A stretch of DNA of 64,000 bases from Apostichopus japonicus (lineage: Eukaryota > Echinodermata > Holothuroidea > Aspidochirotida > Stichopodidae). The notes below the pieces were generated by a model, which did no database searches, was not told the DNA's origin, and saw only the letters and a program-made list of their open reading frames with translations. The stretch is from contig NC_092574.1 in assembly GCF_037975245.1 (NCBI RefSeq), forward strand, positions 12,859,213-12,923,212, given 5' to 3'. This document shows, in pieces, positions 14,201 through 25,300 of the stretch (position 1 is the stretch's first letter; each line of letters begins with the position of its first letter). A program made the translations under genes and the position numbers.

Positions 14201-16119
14201 TATGTATCTTTGTTGGTATTTTAATTTGCTATTATTATTTGTATGATTTATTTGTAAAATTCTCTTCTGTAGATCACTTCCAAGATCCTGTTTATATCTA
14301 CTGGTGCTGATCTGGTGAGCAAAGGAAGAGAATTAGCTCACCACTTTAAAACGCAGGGAACTCCAATAATGAGTGGTGAGTACATAACGTGGGGAAACCA
14401 CAATATCATGAATGAGGCGTTCTGTTAAACAGAAGTCATGGCTAACAAGCAGTATTCCCATAGAGAATTGGACATATAACTGGTTATTTGTATCTGTGTC
14501 TGACATGTCAAACAGTCTAAATTATTCATAAATAGTACACAAATTATGATTTCTTAATTGCTAAGAAAACATCAAACTTGTCCATGAGCCAGACAATAAA
14601 TGAACTAGTTATCACACAGAATTCTCACCATGTCAGTGATGGATTTATTGTGAAACTGATGTTGGGTAATATCGTCAGTTTTCAAAAAGCTTTTTTTCAG
14701 TGTATAAAAATATATTTATAGTTATGTCTAAGAAGTATTTTCATCTGTATTTAATCCAAAATGTTTCAGTGTCCTGTAGAAATTAAAATAACTGTTATTA
14801 CTGAAAGAATGTGTATACCATATGGTTAATGATGCTGATTAAAATAAATATAATATTGTAGGTAGGAAGGCTATATGAAAAGAACAGGACTGACATCATG
14901 CAGAAATGATTGCGCCCACCCTTGCTTTGACTTTTAAACTATTTGTCGGTACTTTTAATACTTATAATGTATCGATTCTTCGTAAGTGCCGACCTGCTTC
15001 GGTGTGTAAGAAACACAGTATCATCAATCGATGTTCAAATGCTTTACAAATTCCATTTAAATTCCTCCTTCATCGTCTCTTTGCATACTCATATGATAAC
15101 CTGTCTTTTGCCTGCAGGGGGTGGTGCAAGGGCCCACACCATTCTAGGGGTTGATTTCAGTAGCAAGACCGGTGACATTAAGTTTTTAGTTTTGGATCCA
15201 CATTACACAGGAGATGAAGACATCAAAGTTATTCAAGACAAGGTGAGTAGGAATCCCTAACAGACCTACGTTGTTAATTCTTCTATGCAGGCAGGGTATG
15301 CAGTCTCAAGTATTATTTTTCTTTGTTCTTTCACATGGAGTTTGTCACCTTTGTGCTTTCAAGGCATTGACCATCTGTGGCTATCCAGTTTTTAATTGGA
15401 TGGCAGTTCCTGAGGGATGTTCCTATTGCCAATTTATTTTATTGTGTTTGCCAATATTAGTCCACAAATACCTTTCATTCCATGTTGCCAGGGGTAACTT
15501 CCCTCATGAGCACATGAGGGATGTTCCTATTGCCCATTTATTTGATGGTATTTGCCAGTATTAATCCACAAATACTAGCTTTCACTCCATGTTGCCAGGG
15601 GTAATATCCCTCATGAGCACAACACTTTCATTCTGAGTTTGTTGTTTGATAACCGGTCAAATTAAGTAAATGAAAAGTTTATTCAGTCAAAAACACTGAC
15701 TGTGTTCATGAGGCTAGTTTATAGACAAATAAAAATGGTGGGTTGAGGGTGTGGGAGGTTTTATTTTGTTATTAGTTATATGCAACTTGGTAAGTGCTTT
15801 CTCATTGTCTCCAGTTGAGGCAATGGTTGAACAAAACTGGCATTTATTATCCAGAAAGAGTTGAGAAAGTGACAAAATAAAAGGTGGCAGGTTTATTTAG
15901 TTATTTTCTAAAACTTCTGACAAATTTTTGCATTGTTAAATGACATCTTCACTTGACTTCATGCAACGTCAGCTAAGATATATCAGCCAATGAACCGCTT
16001 TCTCACGGATGACTATTTCTGTTAATCGTCAGGGATGGTGTGCTTGGCAAGGTCCAGACTTTTGGGATCAGACTGCTTACTACAACCTTTGCCTTCCTCA
16101 GCGACCTGTGCTCGTTTAA
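5234..16119 (+). CDS. UFSP2: UFSP2, UFM1-specific peptidase 2 (13 exons, complete)
   Basis: This is a C78-family cysteine protease that matures the ubiquitin-like modifier UFM1 and removes it from targets, acting at the ER. Exons: 5234-5281, 6215-6389, 6977-7062, 7889-8105, 8831-9069, 9678-9768, 10885-11042, 11581-11683, 11914-12057, 13057-13334, 14273-14375, 15118-15242 and 16033-16119. All introns are GT-AG and phases agree, giving 617 aa. The catalytic Cys450 sits in [10 protein letters not shown]; Asp574 and His576 sit in the DPHYTG motif. [16 protein letters not shown] and the C-terminal [15 protein letters not shown] block match the human enzyme closely. Human UFSP2 is 469 aa, so the part before the protease is much longer here, as in the nematode orthologue ODR-8. 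A lysine-rich stretch ends exon 5 (about residues 240-255). The start is the first ATG, 16 codons before the first intron. Confidence 0.95.
12422..12510 (-). mobile_element. tRNA-Thr-like SINE head, partial and inverted-duplicated
   Basis: On the minus strand the segment reads as a tRNA 3' half: a TTGTAAC anticodon-loop-like run, then GAGGTCACTGGTTCGAATC, which holds a B box. The same phrase, AGAGGTCACTGG, occurs in the tRNA-like element at 52459-52530. A second, degenerate T-arm (CACTGGTATGAATCC) lies in the opposite orientation at 12492-12506, so two head fragments face each other. It lies in intron 9 of UFSP2. It does not fold as an intact tRNA and is probably a SINE remnant. Confidence 0.45.
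13811..14095 (+). mobile_element. tRNA-derived SINE, family 2 copy A
   Basis: A B box (GGGTTCAATCC) lies at 13857-13867, with a weaker A-box-like TAGCAATGAGG at 13826-13836. A unique body follows, and the element ends in an ATT-rich tail near 14071-14090. The 3' part (GCCACCCAACGTGTAAG, then CTCCCACATTTGTGGTCGC, then CTGCTGATTATT) recurs at 34921-35032, which defines a family. It sits in intron 10 of UFSP2. Confidence 0.65.
15416..15618 (+). repeat. Direct duplication of about 100 bp in UFSP2 intron 12
   Basis: Two adjacent copies share GGATGTTCCTATTGCC, a TTTGCCA-TATTA core, CCACAAATAC, CCATGTTGCCAGGGGTAA and CCCTCATGAGCACA. The first runs from about 15416 and the second from about 15520. 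The copies have diverged by several changes, so the event is not recent. Confidence 0.75.
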
Positions 16120-17022
16120 TTCAACCCTTCGTTGGACACTGTTGATGGATGAAAAGTTTAAAAGACTGGCTTAGGGGACCTTCAGATTTTCAGTTGAGGA
16201 CCAAACTCGTGCAAACAAGGACTGTGTGTTTAAAGCAAATATTTGCTCAGGTTTTAAACTTAAAGTCTTGAGAGTTGTTTATTATATCTTTCACTATTGA
16301 CCAGATTTTCAGGGAGTAATCAAACAAAAATATTAATCAGATCATTCTCAAGTGGCATGAAGATATAATTTAAAAATCTTACAAATGATTGCAAATATTT
16401 GCACCAGAACACTTCACCAGCAACACCCTTTATAATTGTCAAAAGTGAATTATGCAATGGGTGATGAACATATAAATTTGTTCTTATGGAATGAACAAGA
16501 CAAAAAAAGAATTCTATTTACTTCTAATGAGCAGAAAATCATCGTGAATATTTTAATCTATTTTGTGTGACATTTTGAAGGTTACACAGCTTTTGTTCAT
16601 TCTGGCTGGTATATATAATCGTGCAATATTGTCACCACATTCTCAGAGATCTCATAGCATTGTTTATCATAACTATGCCAGAAGTAAAGAGTGATTGGGT
16701 CGTATATAACTGTGTCTGTAACCGAAGGCTGTCAAATTACCAACCTGGAAACATTAGCAATGTTTGCCACATCATTGAAAATCATGCAGAAAGACAACTA
16801 ATAGTTTGTAATCATGTTACCATCTGGAGTGAATTTTTTTCTTGGCTTGGAAAATGTACTCTACGGAAATTGTGAATATTGACTCTCTATATGTGAAGAA
16901 CAATGCTTCAAAACATCAGATCCTTTTATAGAATGTGTAAATGTAATGCAATTGTTTCTTTTAAATGTAGATTGTTTTGTTTCAGTGAACTGAGCCAAGT
17001 TCTTTCTCAATTTAAAGAAAAC

Positions 17023-17028
17023 AATAAA
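17023..17028 (+). terminator. Candidate poly(A) signal for UFSP2
   Basis: AATAAA occurs about 900 bp after the UFSP2 stop codon, followed by an A-rich then GT-containing stretch. It is the first clear canonical hexamer downstream on this strand. Use cannot be proven from sequence. Confidence 0.4.
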
Positions 17029-17520
17029 AAAAGTGAAACATACAATGGTGCTTTTTTGGCTAAATTTTAGATTTGTAGTTGTGGCTTCAGAGCTTGTATG
17101 TCCTGTACTCCTGTATAAATCAGAATTACCCAATTAAGGTGAAATTCATCCATATTAAACATTCCTTTGCTTAGTAGCCATTTATTCTTGGATACTGTGT
17201 GATGGCATGTACAGTTTCAAGAGATAAAAACTTGAAAAACTTGGCAACCACTGTAAACTTTTTTGTTAGTTGAAAATTATGTCGTATAAGTTTCTAAAAG
17301 TAATTAAAATGTCCTTCACAATTAATGAACATTGTTCTGAGTAAAAGACAGAATCTCAATCCATTGAGAGAAAAACCATGGATAAGAATTATGGAGGCTT
17401 CAGGACATGGATGAGTGGGAAGTAAAGTATTAATCTTGTGCAATATTTTAGAAATGTCAAGAGGTTCCTTGGTTAAGCTATATGGTTGGGAAGTGTAAGT
17501 TACAGGTAGAAAACAAACTA

Positions 17521-17590
17521 TCCTGTAGATACACTATCCAGTAGATATACTATCCAGTAGATATACTATGCAGTAGATATACAATCCAGT
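17521..17590 (+). repeat. Short tandem repeat, 18-bp unit, about 4 copies
   Basis: Units of the form AGTAGATATACTATCC repeat nearly perfectly, with a C-to-G change in one copy. The repeat lies downstream of UFSP2. Confidence 0.8.
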
Positions 17591-20130
17591 AGAGTATAGA
17601 GAAGAAGTTTTAATTGTCTCATCCATTTTGCATTAAGAAACAACACCTACATGTTGCATAGATAATGTTACACTTATCTTTCGGGGCCTGGAGACCTTGC
17701 TTGTTTATCATAGGGAAAGGATCGACAGTTGGCAGACTGTGTGCCAATCTGGCTCGCGTAAACAATCAGCTTTCAATGTCATCATATTTCTTTGTTTTCT
17801 GGGATGTAGTCATTTGACGATGCTAAGCAGCCACATGTGCATGTGGGAGAAGCTGAATGGCTTGTCACTTACATTTCGCATCAGATGGCTATGCAATTGA
17901 TAGGGTTAGCTTATACAATTTCCTAGATGCCTGTAGGCCCTAGGCTTGAGAACCCTACCAGCTCAATCTAAGGATTGTGTGGTTCTCCCTGGCTATCTGT
18001 ATCAGCCAAATTTATCACTTGTCAATACTGAAACATTGACATGACATTCATATTTTCCAATTCTTGTTTTGGACTTGAGAACATCAGAAAGGAAATCTTA
18101 CTTTAGTTTATAATTTAGTCCATATTATGTGTTCTTGTTCTCAGTTTGAGTTAGCAATGTGATTATGGATACCAGTCAAAGAAATGAGAATTACATTTAT
18201 GCCATTCTTGTAGCATGACTTAATCGGAAATCGAAAGTTTGCTTCCTAATAAGTTCACTCATTTTATGTTTTATGTTTTTAAGATTTGTGAAAGAAAATT
18301 AATGCTTATTTTTTAAGCAGGTTTTAATAATACACTTGGTAATGTAAATGGTGGAAAATTTATGTCCTTTTTCCGAGGCTGACAACCAACAAGTCCCTGA
18401 TAGCATTTGCACCCTTATACTTCTTGTCATGAAATGTGCTTCTATGGTATTTTAGTTTCAAATTGTTGCATTAATTTCACTGCAGAATGGCTAAAATGTT
18501 ATTGACTGTCCAAAATAATAGTAACTCTTCCCTAGATGTACCACACTTTCATGGCAAATGTTCTGAAGTTTGTGGGTTGTCCAAATACATCTTGATACTC
18601 CTGCTACATATAACACACTTTCGTCATAGATATTCCTAAGCTACTTGTATATAAATTTGAGGCCTGAGTAGGTCAGTGATGTGCACAGGACTCAAATTTC
18701 CCTCAACTGATTTTTGTAGGGGATAAACCTTTATGAATGTGCTGCAGGCAGATCAAACTTGCTTCTAACAAGGGGTGAGGTTTGGTTCCTTGAGTGCAGA
18801 TCCCTTGTAGAGGTGCATTTTAATCCTCTGATCTTAATAGCGAAGTTCTAAAACCACAACTTTTCACTCCCCTTTTTCATTAATATCCACATTTGATCCT
18901 CCATCGCCAATCAGAATGTGAGCGTAGTTTATGCATTTCACAGCAAGTTACATCAATGTTTGCCTTGTATTAGCTGTACTCTATGGCAATAAACAGGACA
19001 TGACACCATATGTCATTGCGATCTTGGGTCACCACAACCCACTAGCTTTCACACTTGTTATTTTGATCTCCCCTGAAGTGGGTTGGGGGGGGGGAAGTTC
19101 CCCTAAGTGGGGGAAGTCACACTAGGAAGTTGATCTGGAGCTGGGTATCAGATCTCCATGCTCAAGATCGAGTGTGAGAGCACTCCTAAGATTGCTGACC
19201 ATAATACTTGAATTGAAATAGAATGTAGAGCCAAAAATGAAAAAGTACTTGTTGTGAGGTTCAGTTTATCTGTACATCATGTTGAAACATCCACTGCTAC
19301 ATTTGATGGGGTTATTATCATACAGACCTGTACATTTCAAACATATGTGGCATACCTTTACCATAGACCAAAGTCTTCTACCAGCTGCCACATAAATAAA
19401 TAGCTTACTTCAAACAACAAATTGTGATTTATATTTAAAAAAAAAAGAAGTTGTTTTTCCAAACGAGGGAAAAGAAACAACAAAAACGATATACGACAAT
19501 AATGCAAAGCTGGGGAAACTTAACAGTAACACTTTGACAACTTTATCATTGGACAGTTTGTAACATTGTAATCTGTCAAAGACTTTTAGTAGAGTGGAAA
19601 TGGATAAAAAAAAAGAGACCTTTAGGTATATAGGTACCTCTATTATTGGACAAATGAAGTATGAAATGATACCAAAATAAGCCAACTTTTCCAGAAATCA
19701 TTCAAAGCTGAAGAGAAACATATCTTGAAGTTGAGCATACATCATCAAATTTTATTCATGTCTATACTGAGAAACATTGGGCACATTCTTTTTGCTGTTA
19801 TATTCCATGATTGCCTCTGAGTACCATTTTTCGAAAACCCTTCAGTGATTTGGGATGTTGTTACACACCTTGTGTTGAGACACCTGCCATGCAAATGTAT
19901 TCAAGGCCTCTTAGGCTCACACAGAATGGGCAACACACAACCTGAGCAAAACTCAACTGCAAAAGAAAGCCTAATTCTGTTCTTCAAAATCTTTGGACAT
20001 TTGATGTAGATAATGTACTACTTTGCCTTTATTACATGACGGTTAACGTTTACACTTGTCTTTCCAGATAACCAAGTGTTAGAAAGTATGAGCATATAAT
20101 GATTTTTTTGTTTTCCATGAGGTTCTAACA

Positions 20131-20188
20131 GTGAAGTGGTGTGTCAGTGAAGTGGTGTGTCAGTGAAGTGGCGTGTCAGTGAGGTGTC
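20131..20188 (+). repeat. Short tandem repeat, 18-bp unit, about 3 copies
   Basis: The unit CAGTGAAGTGGTGTGT is repeated with single-base changes, then decays into CAGTGAGGTGTC. It lies in the intergenic region. Confidence 0.8.
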
Positions 20189-20379
20189 TTACCACAGCGG
20201 TAGGGCCCACACTATGATGCTGCTCCAGTCACCAAAGGTGAAGATGCTCAATTCAGATGTTAAACCGTACCAACATAGCACAACCATGGTTCTTCACTAG
20301 TTGCTACAATAAACATCATGTATGTCAAAGCAATATCTTTGAAAATCTGGCCTCTACAGATCAGCATGAAAATCCCATG

Positions 20380-20650
20380 TGGTGTACATGCATGACAAAT
20401 TACATCATACATACTAACACAAAACACACCCACACATTCAGCTCTGTGCTTAACTTTGATTCACCCATTGTGGTATGTACATACATGACAAATCATGTCA
20501 TACATACTAACACAAAACACACTAACACATTCAGCTCTGTGCTTATCTTTGATTCACCCATTGTGGTTTGTACATACATGACATATCTGTCACGCATACT
20601 AACACAAACCCCACCCACACATTCAGCTCTGTGCTTAACTTTTATTCATC
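20380..20650 (+). repeat. Tandem repeat, about 93-bp unit, 3 copies
   Basis: Copies begin with TGGT at about 20380, 20471 and 20564. They share a GTACATACATGACA-type start, CATACTAACACAAA, CACACATTCAGCTCTGTGCT and a TTGATTCACCCA end. The open frame spanning this block is a by-product of the repeat, as its unit length is a multiple of three. Confidence 0.8.
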
Positions 20651-21989
20651 AATTTTAACTCCACCTAATGACAAGTTTGCTCACCCTACAGATTTCTCTT
20701 CCCTGAATAACGACTGTTTCTTCATTTGATCGCTATCTTAGTACAAAGCTGAAAACGATTTAAATTCTTAAAATGTATGCACCAGATAACTGAGTAAATT
20801 ATTCATTGACCATTGACCAGAGGTAATATTCCTAGATTAATTAACTATGCAAAGATTGATATTTGTGCTAAAGAGTATGAAAAGGAATGAAATCATTTTG
20901 TTGTTGTTAGTAGTGTATTCCAAATAGGAGTAGTTATATCTGTTACTGAGTTTAGATACACCAGGCTATCTATAAATCCACCGAGGCCTTTAACATAATT
21001 GTCGATACTTGAGAGTAGTATATGGAAGACACTAATAATACTCCATACAGCAATAAGGGTCAAATCTTTCAAGCTTCCAAAACCATTAATTACTTCAAAA
21101 ACAGATTGGATTAACACAATCATCAAGATTTCTTGCAATATTTCCTTGTAAAATGTTGTTGTAAATGTTGTTTGGCTGTTTTGCCAAAATATATGAAGAT
21201 CATCAGTTCCACGTAACATATTTCACGTAACATACCAAAGTTGGTCAAAGTATGATTTCTTTTTAGAAAGAAGAACAGACATATTTTGAAAGCAATGTGA
21301 GAAAAGAAGAATAATATCAGCTCTTTTGAATAGAAAAGCCTTACCCTGCACTCAAATCTGCAGATACGGTCCATTTTGTTTTGTTTTTTTGGTCGTTCTC
21401 AAGTCAACTAAACCTATACAACTGAAGGCAGGTGAACAATACTTCTTTCTATTTCTGCGTAAAATCTTTCCTCATAAAAGAACCTCAAGACAAACAATGG
21501 ACAAAACAACATAAAACTGTTGAATATCAGTGAATATTAAACTTTCTTTGATATTTGATATTACTAGTGAAGCTACAATTATAACTCAAACCTCTACCCT
21601 CCAACCACAACTCCCCCTTAAAAGGACTTTAGATCTAAACCTAAATATTATGTTTAGTTCATGGTCTAAATGTTTTCTGATAAAAACCATGATACAAACA
21701 AAAATATGTATTATTGAAAAACACAATACAACCAAGAATATTTGTTATCATCGAGAGGGAGAATGGGGGAAGGGTGAGGTGGGGGGAGGTAGGGGGGTGA
21801 GGTAGGGGGGACCTGATTTGGACCCATACATGACAACGGTATAGTTAATGAACTTATCACTTCAATAAGACTGCAACAGGAGTTGAACTATCTACTTATC
21901 AACTGATGTCAGACTTTTAATAATCTTGGCAATCTTTCATCTATTATGCATTCCCATCTACTACCTGCATCAACATTTTAATTATTAAA

Positions 21990-22055
21990 AAAAAAGAAGA
22001 AGAAGAAGAAGAAAAAAGTGCAATACCTAGTAAAACATACAAAAAAAAAAGATAG
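21990..22055 (+). repeat. A-rich/(AAG)n low-complexity sequence
   Basis: An A run leads into about five AAG units and another A run. It lies in or just past the 3' UTR of the UBE2A gene, where it reads as T/CTT-rich on the transcribed strand. Confidence 0.7.
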
Positions 22056-22313
22056 CCTTCCTTCTAAGCAAGATAAAGCAAAGAAACACAAACAAGAAGG
22101 AATGGCCTCTTGAGGCAAATCTTGAATATTTTCTGGCTCTTTCCTTTTAGATTTTGACCTGTCTGTATACAGTCACAGAGTTGGCAATTCTTTGCTGCAT
22201 AAATCATGCACACCCGACGACAACAGGTGTCCTTCTTCCATGATAGTGTATCGGTATACAAATACGAGCAAAAGAAATGTAATTAAAATAACTTTTATAC
22301 AGAAGACGAGTTA

Positions 22314-25300
22314 TCATAAGGTGGGATTATTAGGAGTCTTGGGATCTCTCCAGCTTTGTTCCACCACCGCTGTGACTTTCTTCTCGTACTCTCTGCGGTT
22401 TTCTTGGTAAAGCTGGGCCGCTTGACTGTTAGCAGGACTATTTGGGTTGGGCTCATCCAGTAGAGACTGAAGGGTAGAAGGAAACCACGTGCTTAAAGGA
22501 GTAATCTGACTATTTTCAATGGAATGGTGGAAGGGTACCATATATAGTGATCCTGTGATCTATATATGAATAATGGAAACTGGTCTAATGTATATGTTAG
22601 TACCTCAGTGCACTGGCTAGATCCAGGAATAGCCAGACTAACCTAATTCAAAAGTGACTTCTAGTTCCTACTGGTAAGCAAAGAGAGCGTTGCATAACAA
22701 CTTAACAAGGGATACTACTTGTAGTACACGAGATCAGTATCACAGGTGTACACTGTACTGCACCCTACGAATAAATGATGGTGAAAGTGAAAAAGCAGAC
22801 AATTTTAACAGCTCTATGGCTTTGAGATTGTTTGAGCTGGTAAATGAGGTGTTCACTAAAGATTGGACAGTACGAGCATCAGAACCCAATCGACTATGGT
22901 AGTCCTTTAAATGACATCTTTTTAGTGATATATCATTAGCTTTACCAGCATACCTTAGAGGATAAGTATAAAATGATGAAACCACAAACCTGTATTGACG
23001 TAAGAATTGCAGAAACATCGTAAGTAGGACTCCACCTATTCTGTAATATATCCAAACAAATGCTACCATCTGCGTACACTGTGGAGAGAGAAATATCAGA
23101 CACGATAAGATGTCAATCTGACATATATACTCTAAAGATAGGACAACAACCCATGGCCAAATGACCGACACCCAGAATTATGATTTTATGCAAATTATAC
23201 GGAAATATTCTTCCTCAGAGAAGCTAATCCAGCCCACATTTCCATAATCACTCTTCCCAAGGTTAAAGGCAACTAATACTGGAGCTCTCATACCATGCTT
23301 TCATTACACAAGACGAATCATGCTCTATACATAATAACAGTCTGAAGCAATTATAGACAGAGTCCTTTCAGTAAAATTAAGGACAGGAAAAGAATCATAA
23401 AGACTGTGCAGTAATTGGTGAGACAGTAACATACTTTAGAAACACTACTACTATCTAATCAGGTTGACCATGGAGGTCTGTTTTACCGACATGGGTTGAC
23501 TTGCCATATAAGAAAAGCTGACTTCCCTTCATACAAGCTTTAGGCATTGCTTTTTTTTGCAACTTACTAAAAGGGGTTTGGCTATAAAAATCATTGTCAC
23601 AGTTTTTTTGGTTTTATTAGCTGTTGAATAACTAATGCATCAATACTTTACAAGGATTTTCTGGTGGTAAACAATGCAAAACTTATATTGAAGAGAAAAA
23701 TATTCCACACTGCTAATTGAAACCCGCATCTCATTATCTTACCCCTAACTTGAGATATGGCTGATTGATATGCAACAAAGTTTGACTGGCTAAACTACTT
23801 CAACTACTCCAGGAAGTTGGATCAGAGTGGGGTGATCTGTGATGTCATCTCAGCAAATGCTCTTCAAATGCTATTATAGTTGTCTTGTGTATTTATCCTT
23901 GAAACCGGAAACATTTGAAATGTTTGCTTAGCTATCAAAGTTCTCTGTATTTAGAATTGTATGCAATGTATCCTTTTATATAAATATACTTTTCCTCTGT
24001 GGATGCATGAATGACAAATAAACAAGAAATAAAAACAGATTTCCAGCTGCATTGCCCTGATGACATCATCCATTCTGCTATTGCCAGATGCATTTACAAA
24101 ATATCACAACATTTTAAATATTTGTGTCTATGTAATACAAACTGCTATGAAGATGTGGTTTTCCCCTACAGATTCAGAAAACAGCAATTTTAATAAGCGA
24201 TCATCTTGTGTTACCAGAATATCCTTTTCAAAGCATTGCTCTCTGCAATTTGCTTTGATTGTCCGAGTTAAGTTTTTTTAAGATCATATAAAGCTCTTAA
24301 GATTATTACATTTTTACCTCTGCTTGCCTTTAGGAACCTTGTAATCATTATTATTAGAAAGTTGCATGCAAAGAAAGACATTTGTCATATTAAGTTAACA
24401 AGGTTGTCAGGTCTTGACCTCAAATGACTTTTGACCTCCACGGCAAATTGTACACTTGTTGCATGCTGTTAGCGCAAGCTATGCTGCATAAACATTCTTC
24501 AAGTTATGATTCTTGAGATAACAAGATTTCAAGTTGTTCTTTTTTGACCTCAACTTATATCCTAAATGACCTTAGAATCCCACTGAAAACAATAGCAACC
24601 TTGTACTCTTTATAGGCAAGCCACATGCGAGTTAGGACAGATGTCAACATTCCTCTTCTTTCAATAAAGAATAAAGTACTCATAAGGTCTACAGGTCTTG
24701 CTTTTGAGCTCAAATGACCTATACTAAAGACTACTTATTGCATGCCATATGTCCAATCTATGTTGCATTACAATTCTTGACATTAAAGAGCTTTTATTTA
24801 TTTCCACCTGTTGACCTATGCTGGCCTTAAAGGACCTTTGATACCACTTAAAAAAACAGGGACCTTGCACTTGTGATGAGCAAGCCACATGCCAAGCATG
24901 CCATACTGTATGTCAACATTCTCCTTCCTACATTTTAGTCTCTGTTGACCCTTAACAACCTTTGACCACCACCACAAGTTGCTCATTTGTTGGTTGTCAC
25001 AAGTCCAACCTGATACATGTATAAACATTCTCAAACTTCTGATTCTTGAGATTTTACACGTTTTAAGATTTTCCCCCTTTGACCTCTGCTGACCTTTGAC
25101 CCCAAGACCAACAACAGGACCTTGCACTCACTATGGGCAGGCTGTATTCTAAATATTACATTTGCGAACATATCTTCTTGACATTCGATCAAATTTTTCC
25201 ATGTGTTTACATGTTACTGTTAACAAGCTGAAGCATCACACACATATAGACTATACACAAACATACATACTCTCACACATGCCAACTTGATTTCATCAAA

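Larger units (their letters stand above)
16120..22313. other. Intergenic interval between convergent UFSP2 and UBE2A, with both 3' UTRs
   Basis: About 6.2 kb lie between the stop codons of two genes that converge. I found no exon chain or conserved protein motif. The contents are the 3' UTRs, simple repeats, G-rich runs (19081-19095 and 21766-21810) and the tandem repeats listed separately. One fairly long minus-strand open frame (20893-21219) is of unknown meaning. Confidence 0.5.

Noticed and set aside
20257-20658. 133-codon plus-strand open frame
   Set aside because: It spans the 93-bp tandem repeat, whose unit is a multiple of three, so the frame stays open by repetition (recurring THT-FSSV-FDSP). 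There is no splice context or similarity.
22740-23171. 143-codon minus-strand open frame
   Set aside because: It overlaps UBE2A exon 5 in a different frame. The true product there is the Cys88 region of the E2, so this is a shadow.
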